Assembly (NCBI RefSeq): GCF_001812805.1
Contig: NZ_KV810467.1
Span: 11,288-75,287 of the forward strand
DNA from: Corynebacterium sp. HMSC078H07
GTDB taxonomy: Bacteria; Actinomycetota; Actinomycetes; Mycobacteriales; Mycobacteriaceae
Direction of reading: 5' to 3'
DNA: 64,000 bases
The notes beneath the pieces are model-generated. The model was given only the letters and a program-made list of their open reading frames with translations, did not search any database and had not been told where the DNA came from. Shown here piece by piece: positions 43,495-51,497 of the stretch (position 1 is its first letter; each line of letters begins with the position of its first letter). Both the position numbers and the translations under genes were made by a program.

Positions 43495-43621
43495 TCACAT
43501 CATCGGCGACGACAAGGAAACTTATCGAGGAAGATTCTATATCAACGATTTTTCGTAATTTCCCTAGCCAATCCTTTCCTTATTTATTACCCGGCGCTCC
43601 GCGTAAGTGGAGCGCCTCACT

Positions 43622-44020
43622 CTATTTACCTGTAGAAACCGGCGAAGAAATAAACTCCCTTACTCCAACACTACTAGGAAAAACATCAGCCTTTGCATAT
43701 TCCTCATCCATTAGAAAAAATGACGCTAAAGACCCCTCAGCCTTTGTAAAAAGCTCTTGTTCAGCAGAAACGATTGATTCGCAAAGGTATAACCGTAAAC
43801 TCTCAAAATCCTCGTTGGGCCTTTCAACCCTGAACTGAGTAATGAGATCTCTTTTCATCTCTTCGGAATCCACTTCAACTGGTTCGGAGCAAATAAAAAG
43901 TACGTCGACTCCAGGCAGGCGCGCTGCTTTACGCACTACTTGCGAATACGTTTTATATGCCGATTCCACAACACACTGATCGGCCACGAAAAAAGTGTCT
44001 AAAGCAAAAAACATACGCAT
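43622..44020 (-). CDS. Hypothetical protein in AT-rich island
   Basis: 132 residues from ATG 44020 (AAAGGAT six bases upstream), starting MRMFFALDTFFVADQCVVES. Soluble, acidic. No family recognised. AT-rich codon use unlike the Moco genes on either side. It is the only gene in the 42.3-45.1 kb island that looks intact. Confidence 0.55.
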   Translation of the reverse strand: MRMFFALDTFFVADQCVVESAYKTYSQVVRKAARLPGVDVLFICSEPVEVDSEEMKRDLITQFRVERPNEDFESLRLYLCESIVSAEQELFTKAEGSLASFFLMDEEYAKADVFPSSVGVREFISSPVSTGK

Positions 44021-44135
44021 TGTAATCCTTTCCAAACAGATAAAGCTTGTCAACGTCCTGTATACCGTCAGGATTTGTCACGTGAGATTCTATCTCCCCA
44101 CCTAGCGGCAGGGGAGGCTGTAAATTGCTTCCTAT

Positions 44136-44417
44136 GTGAGGCATTTATTTATCGTCGACACTGTCGCACTAGCTAAGCAGCTTGTCGATGTGCCGTCCTA
44201 CAAACTGTCCTCATTGCTTGAACTTGTCGGCCTGGTCAATCCGAACGCTCACGCGGCCTTAGCCGGCGCCACCGCCACAGGAATGCTGTTTAACATACTC
44301 CTTGACGGCAACGCTGCACAGCTCGGGCGCCAGATTCTTGACCAGGCCCAATTCTTCAACGCCACCCACGCCCAGTGCTGGCAGCTTCCGCAGCGCCCGC
44401 CCCTGCCCCGCCGCTAA
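44136..44417 (+). pseudogene. C-terminal fragment of a DnaQ-like 3'-5' exonuclease
   Basis: The frame encodes VDTVALAKQLVDVPSYKLSS, then HAALAGATATGMLFNILL, which follows the last half of DEDDh exonuclease domains (DTLxLA...YKL...HxALxDAxAT). The conserved Asp after the His is replaced by Gly and all upstream exonuclease motifs are missing; a stop precedes the ATG. The tail overlaps the convergent recombinase fragment. Confidence 0.65.
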
Positions 44418-44968
44418 CGCTCAGCACTATCTTCTAGTACTCGGTAGAGGGCGGGGCGGGTAATCCCGAAGGCGCGAGCCACCAATGCTTTCAGCTCCCC
44501 CGCCGCGATACGCTTCCGCGCGTCTACGACTTGCTCGGGTGTCAGGGCGCGCTTGCGGCTTGTGTACTTGCCGGCCTTTTTCGCCAAGGCGATACCTTCG
44601 GCCTGGCGCTCACGGATGATTGCGCGTTCAAACTCGGCAAACGACCCCAAAATTCCCAGCATCAAATCTGCGCGTGGGTCGCTGTTGTCCTTCGAGAACG
44701 AGAGATGCTCGTGCAGAAAGGTCGCGGTTACGCCTTTGTCGGTGAGTCCGTCCACCAGGGCGCGCAGATCTGTCAGCGAGCGGGTGAGACGGTCAATGGA
44801 TGAGACAACGAGTTCGTCCCCGTCGCGCAGGTAGGTCATGTACTCGGTAAGCCCTGGGCGCAGGGCGCGGGTGCGTCCGGAAATCTTGTCCTCAAAGATG
44901 CGGTCAATGGTTCCTGAGGCGTGGAGTTGTTCGTGTTGCCGGTTGTCGTTTTGTATCACCGTGGAGAC
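44414..44968 (-). pseudogene. Serine recombinase lacking its N-terminal strand
   Basis: About 185 residues match resolvase/invertase proteins from VSTVIQNDNRQ onward: SSIDRLTRSLTDLRALV, E-helix LMLGILGSFAEFERAIIRER, and C-terminal HTH LKALVARAFGITRPALYRVL. The usual MxIGYAR beginning is gone. The reading frame runs straight into DNA that codes on the other strand for the end of an IS3 transposase, so the first strand of the fold was removed by an insertion or deletion at 44968. Confidence 0.8.
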
Positions 44969-45023
44969 ACTCCACCAGAGTTTAGGGCATCGAACACCAA
45001 CCGAGGTTGAGACCGAATTTTGG
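44967..45023 (+). pseudogene. C-terminal remnant of an IS3-family transposase
   Basis: TLHQSLGHRTPTEVETEFW is the characteristic C-terminal end of IS3-family OrfB proteins (LHSALGYRTPxExE). Nothing else of the IS remains. It abuts the truncated recombinase on the left and the moeB promoter region on the right. Confidence 0.8.
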
Positions 45024-45091
45024 AATCAGACCCGTCACAGGACAATAGTAGGAATCAAGGCAAACCCAGGAAAAGGTCGGAGCACTTCAGA

Positions 45092-46174
45092 ATGAGTTCA
45101 CGCTACGCACGCCAAGAAACTCTGTGGGGCACCTCCACACAGCAACGGCTTCGCGCTTCCACAGTCGCCGTCATCGGCGCCGGCGGCCTGGGCTCGCCTG
45201 CCCTGCTCTACCTGGCAGGCGCGGGCGTGGGGCGCATCCTGCTTTTCGACGACGACACCGTTTCCCTCTCCAACCTCCACCGCCAGGTCATCCACAGCAC
45301 AGCAACCGTAGGCCAGCCCAAAACCGATTCCGCCGCCGCGGCCTTGAACGCCCTCAACCCCGAGTGCACCGTCGAGCAATTCTCGCGCCTCACGCCTGAT
45401 ACCGCCTTGGAGCAACTGCACGGCGCTGACCTCATCATCGACGGCACCGATAACTTCTACTCCCGCCACCTGGCCTCCTGGGCCGCCCATGAGCTGGGCA
45501 TTCCGCACGTGTGGGCCTCGCTTCTGGGGTACGACGCACAGCTCACGGTCTTCCACTCCGGCCACGGCCCGGTCTACGAGGATCTCTTCCCCACCGACCC
45601 GCAGGTACCCTCCTGCTCGCAGGCCGGCGTGATGGGCCCAGTCGTCGGCGTGGCCGGCTCCGCCTTGGCGGTGGAGGCGCTTAAGCTCCTCACGGGCATC
45701 GGCACCCCGCTCATCGGCACGCTGGGCTACTACGATTCCCTCGCCGGGACCTGGGAATACATCCCCGTGCGCGCGAACGGCGCCACCCCGGCACGCCCCG
45801 ACAACCCCACGGATATCCGCGAGATCCCTGAGAACGCCACGCTTATCGACGTCCGCACATCCCCCGAGCGCGCCGCTTCCCTCATCCCCGGCTCGCAGCA
45901 CCTCCCGCTCGATGACATCCTCGCCGGCCACAACCCGCCCATCGACCCCGCCGACCTCGCCGTCCTCTACTGCGCCAGCGGCCTGCGCTCCGCCCAGGCC
46001 GTCGAGGCCTTGCGCGCCCGTGGCTTCAGCAACGTCTACTCGCTGCGCGGCGGCATCGACGCCTGGCAAGAACACATTTCCGAGCTCGAGACCGAGGCCG
46101 CGGCCGCCCACCGAGGCGATCTGGAGACCATTTCTCTTGAAGAACTAGAGGCTGAATGTGGCGTGGAAGATTAG
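45092..46174 (+). CDS. moeB: MoeB/ThiF-type adenylyltransferase with rhodanese domain
   Basis: 360 residues. The E1-like domain carries GAGGLGSPALLY (ATP site, 29-40) and Cys175 in PSCSQAGVMGP. A C-terminal rhodanese domain has active Cys294 in YCASGLRS. It adenylates MoaD and supplies sulfur (MoeZ-type fusion). ATG 45092 is chosen over an in-frame ATG 72 bases upstream, which lies in IS-derived DNA. It belongs to the Moco cluster ending at 42324, from which the island has separated it. Confidence 0.9.
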   Translation: MSSRYARQETLWGTSTQQRLRASTVAVIGAGGLGSPALLYLAGAGVGRILLFDDDTVSLSNLHRQVIHSTATVGQPKTDSAAAALNALNPECTVEQFSRLTPDTALEQLHGADLIIDGTDNFYSRHLASWAAHELGIPHVWASLLGYDAQLTVFHSGHGPVYEDLFPTDPQVPSCSQAGVMGPVVGVAGSALAVEALKLLTGIGTPLIGTLGYYDSLAGTWEYIPVRANGATPARPDNPTDIREIPENATLIDVRTSPERAASLIPGSQHLPLDDILAGHNPPIDPADLAVLYCASGLRSAQAVEALRARGFSNVYSLRGGIDAWQEHISELETEAAAAHRGDLETISLEELEAECGVED

Positions 46175-46175
46175 C

Positions 46176-46421
46176 TTCACGCCGCGCGGTGCGAAGGCCT
46201 TCCGAAAGTTAGACAAGCCAACGCAGAAGAGAGTCAGCAGGTTTCTTCGCAAAGTGGCAGAACTCGAAGAGCCGCGCTCGAGCGGCAAGGGTCTCATGAG
46301 AGATTAATCCGGTCTGTGGCGCTGGCGAGTCGGGGACTACCGCGTTATCGCGCCAATATACGAAAACACGGTCGCGATCACCGTTGTTGACCTAGGTCAC
46401 CGACGCGAAGTCTACGATTAA
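46176..46421 (+). pseudogene. RelE-family toxin remnant with internal stop
   Basis: Directly after moeB the frame reads FTPRGAKAFRKLDKPTQKRV, then AELEEPRSSGKGLMRD, stop (TAA 46305-46307), [20 protein letters not shown], ending [13 protein letters not shown]. The order and the [10 protein letters not shown] and VYD signatures are those of RelE toxins. A single TTA to TAA change explains the stop. The first residues, including the start, are missing. Confidence 0.85.
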
Positions 46422-46732
46422 TCAGCCAGCGGGTCAGTTCCGCCGAGCTTCATCTCGAAACGCTCATAGTCCTCTAGGTTCGCAAAGTGCCGCGAGTAAA
46501 GATCGCAATCGCGGTCTACATAACCATAGAGAGCTGGCGCGACATCCACGATGTGCCGTACCTTCACGTCCACACCATCAGCCTGCTCATTCGCCATGGA
46601 CTCGACGCGCTCTCGGGCCTTCTCGTCCGACTCCGCATACACAATGTAAAAGTCCTCGCGGAAGAAGCTTTGGGCAGGTGAATTGGACTTTTTAGCAAGC
46701 TCCATCACGACAATTCCAACATAAGGTTCCAT
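46418..46732 (-). CDS. DUF4288 domain protein
   Basis: 104 residues with the DUF4288 pattern: an N-terminal strand [29 protein letters not shown] (about 24-43), and a C-terminal helix with [15 protein letters not shown]. Function unknown; family members occur among polymorphic-toxin immunity and stray island genes. It converges on the dead RelE gene and their ends overlap by four bases. Confidence 0.65.
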   Translation of the reverse strand: MEPYVGIVVMELAKKSNSPAQSFFREDFYIVYAESDEKARERVESMANEQADGVDVKVRHIVDVAPALYGYVDRDCDLYSRHFANLEDYERFEMKLGGTDPLAD

Positions 46733-46843
46733 TGCCGGCTACTGTCCTTTCCGGTTCTTCGTCAGCTTAGACTCGACTCTACCTGCTCACCCCAGACCAT
46801 GTAACGCGGAAAACTCAGCCCGTCGCCTTGAAAGCTCACCGCC

Positions 46844-47127
46844 ATGCGGACCCGCCAGTATTACGTCGCCACCACTGCTGTGTATGCTCTCACGCCAGGG
46901 GTAAAATTGCAGCGCCGGGACTCGGTCCCAGGTCCCATCCCCGACCGCTTCGATCCGAAGTCTTTCCTCAACGCAACGACCCTGATGTGCACCATAGCGC
47001 TACCGCTGCAGGTGTCACCGTCTTCTACTCCGCGCAAGCAGTCGACGCCCTGTGCGCCCGCGGCTTCAGCAACGTCTATTCACTGCGCGGCGGCATCGAC
47101 GCCTGGCAAGACCACAACACCCCTTAG
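46844..47127 (+). pseudogene. Chimeric remnant: DUF1648 N-terminus joined to MoeB rhodanese tail
   Basis: The first part (MRTRQYYVATTAVYALTPGV, then DSVPGPIPDRFDPKSF) is a decayed copy of the start of the gene at 47206 with deletions. From about 47007, in another frame, it reads AGVTVFYSAQAVDALCARGF then SNVYSLRGGIDAWQDHNTP, a copy of the MoeB rhodanese tail with about 90% DNA identity. This records a tandem duplication of the moeB 3' end plus the DUF1648 start, later decayed. Confidence 0.75.
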
Positions 47128-47205
47128 CCCAAATCTTTGCTCATCCTCCACCCCACATGGCATCTTGCAAAAGGCCCCATCCGCATGCCTTGTAAGCTCA
47201 CTGCC

Positions 47206-47937
47206 ATGAGGATCCGCCACTATTACGTCGCCACCGCTATCGTGTGCGCTCTCACGCTGGTGTACATGCTGCTGCGCTGGGATTCGGTCCCCGCTCCCAT
47301 CCCCGTCCACTTCGATGGCTCGGGCAACCCGGACCGCTTCGAACCCAAGTCTTTCTTCAACGCAACGGCCCTGGTGTGGATCGGCGTTGTGTTCGCCATC
47401 GCGCTGCCGTTGTGCGTGCCACCGGTCTCGCTGGCGCGAAAGACAACACGGGTTCCGGCCAGTGAGTCACTTCCGTTCTCGCAGGCCACGGCACAGCGCG
47501 CGGAGCTTCTCACCGAAAAGACCGCCACGTTCATCGCCCAGACAGTCCTCACCATGACGACCTGCGTGTGCCTCACCGCGGTCTGCACGGTGGTACCGGA
47601 CATCCCCTTCTCGGGCTTTCTCCTCGTGGCCGCGTGGGTAGGCTTCACCCTGTTCATCATGATTCAGGGCGTCCGATTAACACTGCGATCCGCGAAGGAC
47701 GTGAAAGCCATACCCACCGACCAGGATGAACAAGTCCGGAACACAGCACTTCGCTTTGCCGGCGGCATGGGCATCTATAACGAACCCACAGACCCCATGT
47801 GCATGGCAGTCTTTTCCATGAATCCTTCGAAGCTGCAGATCAACACCGCGCACGAACCGGGCCGCCGCTACTTGTGGCGCATGGGCATCGCTCTCGCCGC
47901 ATCGATGGCGTTCTGCGTGCTCATCGCCGTACTCTAG
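47206..47937 (+). CDS. DUF1648-domain membrane protein
   Basis: 243 residues. The opening helix and loop (LRWDSVPAPIPVHFDGSGNP then DRFEPKSFF) are the DUF1648 signature, found in SdpI-like immunity and stress membrane proteins. Two further hydrophobic regions follow near 105-155 and one near 225-243. ATG 47206 is chosen because homology with the decayed copy at 46844 begins exactly there. Function unknown. The sirtuin gene starts five bases after its stop. Confidence 0.72.
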   Translation: MRIRHYYVATAIVCALTLVYMLLRWDSVPAPIPVHFDGSGNPDRFEPKSFFNATALVWIGVVFAIALPLCVPPVSLARKTTRVPASESLPFSQATAQRAELLTEKTATFIAQTVLTMTTCVCLTAVCTVVPDIPFSGFLLVAAWVGFTLFIMIQGVRLTLRSAKDVKAIPTDQDEQVRNTALRFAGGMGIYNEPTDPMCMAVFSMNPSKLQINTAHEPGRRYLWRMGIALAASMAFCVLIAVL

Positions 47938-47941
47938 ATGT

Positions 47942-48697
47942 ATGGAGCACCTGTTTGAGCGCGCGCACTCGATTCTTTCTGATGCCACCCACGTCGAAGT
48001 TTTCACCGGCGCGGGTATGAGCGCGGACAGCGGCATCGCCACGTACCGCGATGCGCAGACGGGCATCTGGGAGAACGTGGATCCGGTAGCGATGGCGTCG
48101 ATAAGCGCATGGCGCAACGATCCTGAGCCGATGTTCGCCTGGTATCTGTGGCGCGCCCGGCTGGCGCAGCGGGCCGAGCCCAACGCCGGGCACCGCGCGA
48201 TTGCTGCCGCACGCGGCATGACGGTGACCACGCAAAACATCGATAACCTGCACGAGCGCGCCGGTAGCCAGGACGTGGTCCACCTGCACGGCTCCTTTTT
48301 TTCCTTCCGCTGCACCGACTGCGATACACCCTATGACGAGGACATCGCGCTGCCGAATGAACCTGTCGAAGCGATTACTCCACCCGAGTGCCCCGTGTGC
48401 GGCGGGCTCGTACGCCCGGGCGTGGTGTGGTTCGGCGAGGCCCTGCCCAACGACGAATGGGCCGAGGCCGAACGCCGCATGTCCACCGCGGACGCGCTGC
48501 TCATCGTGGGAACCTCCGGCGTGGTCTACCCCGCCGCCGGCCTGCCACAGATTGCCCACGCGCGCGGCATCCCCATCGTGGAAGTCACCCCGCAGCCCAC
48601 GGACCTCTCACCGCTTGCCAGCGTGGTGGTCACCGCCACCGCGGCGGAGGCGCTGCCTCGCATCCTGGCGGGGCGGATCAGTGGCAAAGACGAGTAG
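47942..48697 (+). CDS. Sirtuin NAD-dependent protein deacylase (SIRT5/CobB type)
   Basis: 251 residues. The NAD site is GAGMSADSGIATYR (23-36), followed by TQNIDNLHERAG (98-109). Catalytic His116 lies in HLHGS, and the zinc ligands are Cys124, Cys127, Cys150 and Cys153. Tyr68 and Arg71 in AWYLWRAR are the pair that gives class III sirtuins a preference for succinyl- or malonyl-lysine. It removes acyl groups from lysines using NAD. Confidence 0.92.
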   Translation: MEHLFERAHSILSDATHVEVFTGAGMSADSGIATYRDAQTGIWENVDPVAMASISAWRNDPEPMFAWYLWRARLAQRAEPNAGHRAIAAARGMTVTTQNIDNLHERAGSQDVVHLHGSFFSFRCTDCDTPYDEDIALPNEPVEAITPPECPVCGGLVRPGVVWFGEALPNDEWAEAERRMSTADALLIVGTSGVVYPAAGLPQIAHARGIPIVEVTPQPTDLSPLASVVVTATAAEALPRILAGRISGKDE

Positions 48698-48718
48698 CAA
48701 CCAGAAATCCCGCGTCCC

Positions 48719-48749
48719 TTGCCCACCGAAATGTACAAGATGTACATTT
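48719..48749 (+). promoter_or_regulatory. Antitoxin promoter with 9-3-9 palindrome
   Basis: Perfect inverted repeat AAATGTACA (48729-48737), AGA, TGTACATTT (48741-48749). TTGCCC at 48719-48724 and TGTACA at 48741-48746 can serve as -35 and -10 boxes, and the ATG at 48755 lies at the expected transcript start. Autorepression by the Phd-type antitoxin is likely. Confidence 0.75.
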
Positions 48750-48754
48750 TCAGT

Positions 48755-49009
48755 ATGAAAACGATGTCAGTGGCGTCCAGCCAATTCCGCCAATCCCAAA
48801 GCCAATTTCTTGACGAGGCACAGCACACACCCGTCGCCATCACTAGTCGTGGAAGCCGTGTTCGCGCTTTTGTCGTCTCTCCTTCGTTTTTCGCCCGCGC
48901 AGTTGAAGCACTAGAAGATCGCGAAGATATTCAAGCCGCAGAGAGTGCCCGAGGAGAGTCCGTAGAGATTTCACATGAAGACCTTAAAAAAGAACTCGGT
49001 CTCACCTAA
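48755..49009 (+). CDS. Phd/YefM-type antitoxin, no toxin partner adjacent
   Basis: 84 residues from ATG 48755. The N-terminal Phd/YefM DNA-binding fold (SVASSQFRQSQSQFLDEAQH then TPVAITSRGSRVRAFVVSP) is followed by an acidic helical tail (ALEDREDIQAAESARGESVE) that would neutralise a RelE-type toxin. An upstream in-frame ATG lies within the operator and is rejected. No toxin follows; the nearest is the dead relE copy 2.3 kb upstream. Confidence 0.8.
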   Translation: MKTMSVASSQFRQSQSQFLDEAQHTPVAITSRGSRVRAFVVSPSFFARAVEALEDREDIQAAESARGESVEISHEDLKKELGLT

Positions 49010-49044
49010 CCACAACCATTATTCCCCCGAGAGGAGAAGACCCC

Positions 49045-49365
49045 ATGCTCTACCTAGTTCCAGGAGCATTAGCGGGAATCGTCTTTTATGTCATTCTCGC
49101 AGCAGTGAGCTGGGCTATCGAGAAAGCTTGGCCGCAATGCCACCTTGGAGCGCATAGCCGGTTGGTCATCCACTGCCTTGTCGCGATTGCATTTTCTATT
49201 TTCCTCGTCATGGCTGGCGGCGGAGGAAACTCGGCCACCCACCTGCAAATCAGCGGGTTCCTACTGGCAGGATGCGTTCTGAGCTTCGTTACAGCCGCAT
49301 GGGACAGGAGCAAAGCCGCTACAAATGACCCCCCCAAAAAATTTGGCGGAGGCGGCGGGATTTGA
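49045..49365 (+). CDS. Small membrane protein whose 3' end runs into tRNA-Ser(TGA)
   Basis: 106 residues with three hydrophobic helices (about 3-25, 40-57, 69-85). GAGGAGAAG precedes the ATG. The last ten residues (PKKFGGGGGI) come from a C7A6 tract and from tRNA-Ser(TGA) read backwards, and the stop codon lies inside the tRNA. The original 3' end was probably lost or shifted in the homopolymer. No family recognised. Confidence 0.6.
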   Translation: MLYLVPGALAGIVFYVILAAVSWAIEKAWPQCHLGAHSRLVIHCLVAIAFSIFLVMAGGGGNSATHLQISGFLLAGCVLSFVTAAWDRSKAATNDPPKKFGGGGGI

Positions 49366-49431
49366 ACCCGCGGTGAGTTTCCCCACGCTGGTTTTCAAGA
49401 CCAGTGCATTCGGCCGCTCTGCCACGCCTCC
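49347..49431 (-). tRNA. tRNA-Ser(TGA)
   Basis: 85 nt, class II. The acceptor stem is GGAGGCG with CGCCTCC plus discriminator G, the anticodon loop is CTTGAAA (anticodon TGA), there is a long variable arm and the T-loop is GGTTCAAATCC. It reads UCA and UCG. Nineteen bases at its 3' end are overlapped by the convergent gene at 49045. Confidence 0.96.
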
Positions 49432-49550
49432 TCGTCACGCGTCAGCATGCACCGCGCGCAACACGTTCAGAGTACTAGACTCCGCCGCGGGAAAAGAATT
49501 CGGCTCAATACGTCACCGATAATGGCCTCACAACCGCAGGTTCGTCAGTG

Positions 49551-51272
49551 CTACTCGTCCTGCTGATTACTTTGCGACGCCGCGGGTGCGCCATCCGACT
49601 CCTCATACTGAATGCGCGAGACATGCAGTCGGGCGTGGGCGATGGCGTCGAGAGTGTCGTCAAAAACGTGATTCTCGTGCGCAAGCCGGTCGAATACGCC
49701 GAGTTCGCGCAACACCGGAACATGTTCGGGCTTCGTGGCTGAGAGTAGGACTCGGGTGCCGTGACGTTCAAGGCGCCCGATCGTGTCAGCGAGCATCTGG
49801 GCGCCAGTGGCGTCAATCGTCGTGACGTAGCGCATGCGGAGCACGACAACCTTGACCGACGAAGCATCAGCGAGATCGAGGAGGAAATCGTGCGCTGCGC
49901 CAAAGAAGAGTGGGCCTTCCAAGCGGAAGGCGGCGATGTGCTCGTCGAGGAGTTCGCGTTCCTTGTCGCGGTGGTCTCCTGTCTCCAGTGGAGCGGCCTC
50001 TAACACCGCCGTGCGGGCGGTATCGCGCAGCGCGAAGAAGCCCGCTATAACAAGACCGATGAGCACGGCGACGACAAGGTCGAACACGACGGTGGCGGCA
50101 GCCGTGATGAGCAAGGTAGCCCCGTCACCCTTGGTGGCGCGTATCACCGAGCGGATGTTCCGCGGGTGGATCATCTGGATCGCAGTGGCGATCAGCACAC
50201 CGGCGAGCACGGCGAGAGGGATCTCGCCCACCCACCGGGCCGCAACGAGTACGGCGACGAGCAGGAGCAGCGAATGGAACACCGCTGCCAGGCGTGTGCC
50301 TGCGCCTGCCCGCACGTTGACAGCAGTTCGGGCGATCGCGGCTGTTGCGGGGATCCCGCCGAACAGGGGCGCGACGACGTTGGCCACGCCCTGTCCAAAG
50401 AGCTCGCGGTCAGGATCGTGCCGGTCGCCGACAGTCATTGCGTCGGCAACCGTCGCTGACAGCAACGATTCCAATGCTCCGAGCGCTGCGACGGCGACCG
50501 CTGCCAACAGCAAGGAATCCAGGTGCTCCCACGGGATTTGCGGCCAGCGCGGGGCAGGCAACGTCGACGGGATGTAGCCGATAGTCTTCAGACCGCTGTC
50601 TGCCAGCATGTTGATGGCCGTCGCAGCAGCTACCAACACCAGCGCCGCGGGAAAGCCACTACGAATGCGGGCAGCAACCACGATTCCGGCCGCCACCGCG
50701 AGGGTCATAACGGGCGCCTGCCATACCGGAGCATCTAGCCAAGCTTTGATTGCGTCCCACGCCAACCCGAGGACTTTCTCGCCATCTACGTCAACACCGA
50801 GTGCTGCAGGTAGCTGTTGGAGGGCGATGATCACCGCAATACCGGCTGTGAAACCTTCGACGACAGGCAACGGCATGTATTTCATCGCGCGGCCAGCGCC
50901 GGTGAATGCCAGCAAGAGCAGCATGAGCCCCGCCAGCACGCCAACGACGAGCACCCCATCGGCACCATGGTCGGCCACGATGGGGATGAGCACCACGGTC
51001 ATTGCGCCGGTCGGGCCGCTTACCTGGACGTTGCTACCGCCGAAGACTGCGGACAGGATGCCCGCGACGATGGCCGTCGTAATTCCAGCTGCCGCGCCGA
51101 CACCAGAAGCAACGCCGAAGCCGAGCGCCAGGGGGAGTGCGACTAGGGCCACCATGAGGCCGGCCGAAAGGTCGCGCCCGATAGTCGCGCGGGACCAGTC
51201 CGAGCGGCGCGGTGCGAATCGCAGGGCACGGGATCGGATGCCCACCTTAGAGACGGTGGAGGGGTGGGTCAT
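49551..51272 (-). CDS. SulP family anion transporter with STAS domain
   Basis: 573 residues. The membrane domain of 12-14 helices starts near residue 33 with DLSAGLMVALVALPLALGFG and includes SGPTGAMTVVLIPIVADHG. A cytoplasmic STAS domain covers about 440-550 (VVVLRMRYVTTIDATGAQML). SulP proteins carry sulfate, bicarbonate or other anions; substrate cannot be read here. It stands alone beside tRNA-Ser(TGA). Confidence 0.88.
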   Translation of the reverse strand: MTHPSTVSKVGIRSRALRFAPRRSDWSRATIGRDLSAGLMVALVALPLALGFGVASGVGAAAGITTAIVAGILSAVFGGSNVQVSGPTGAMTVVLIPIVADHGADGVLVVGVLAGLMLLLLAFTGAGRAMKYMPLPVVEGFTAGIAVIIALQQLPAALGVDVDGEKVLGLAWDAIKAWLDAPVWQAPVMTLAVAAGIVVAARIRSGFPAALVLVAAATAINMLADSGLKTIGYIPSTLPAPRWPQIPWEHLDSLLLAAVAVAALGALESLLSATVADAMTVGDRHDPDRELFGQGVANVVAPLFGGIPATAAIARTAVNVRAGAGTRLAAVFHSLLLLVAVLVAARWVGEIPLAVLAGVLIATAIQMIHPRNIRSVIRATKGDGATLLITAAATVVFDLVVAVLIGLVIAGFFALRDTARTAVLEAAPLETGDHRDKERELLDEHIAAFRLEGPLFFGAAHDFLLDLADASSVKVVVLRMRYVTTIDATGAQMLADTIGRLERHGTRVLLSATKPEHVPVLRELGVFDRLAHENHVFDDTLDAIAHARLHVSRIQYEESDGAPAASQSNQQDE

Positions 51273-51497
51273 GCTACTTTCTTGCTCCTTAGAGGCTCAA
51301 CGACATCCAAAGGATACACAAGGCGCCTTCCTTCGACGGCCGGATTCCCGATTCTGGCCGATGCCTCATGTTGACGAATTCCCACCACACCCCAACCCTT
51401 CGGCACTAACTTGGCCAAGTCAGGGTTGGGCGTGACGCCTGCCACAAACTACTGAAAACCATTGCCATATAAACCCTCCTCTGGTTTGCTCGGGGCC

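Noticed and set aside
43364..43558. 64-residue frame overlapping the secreted-protein remnant
   Set aside because: It has no ribosome site; it may be the true 3' part of the broken gene, so it is mentioned there and not called alone.
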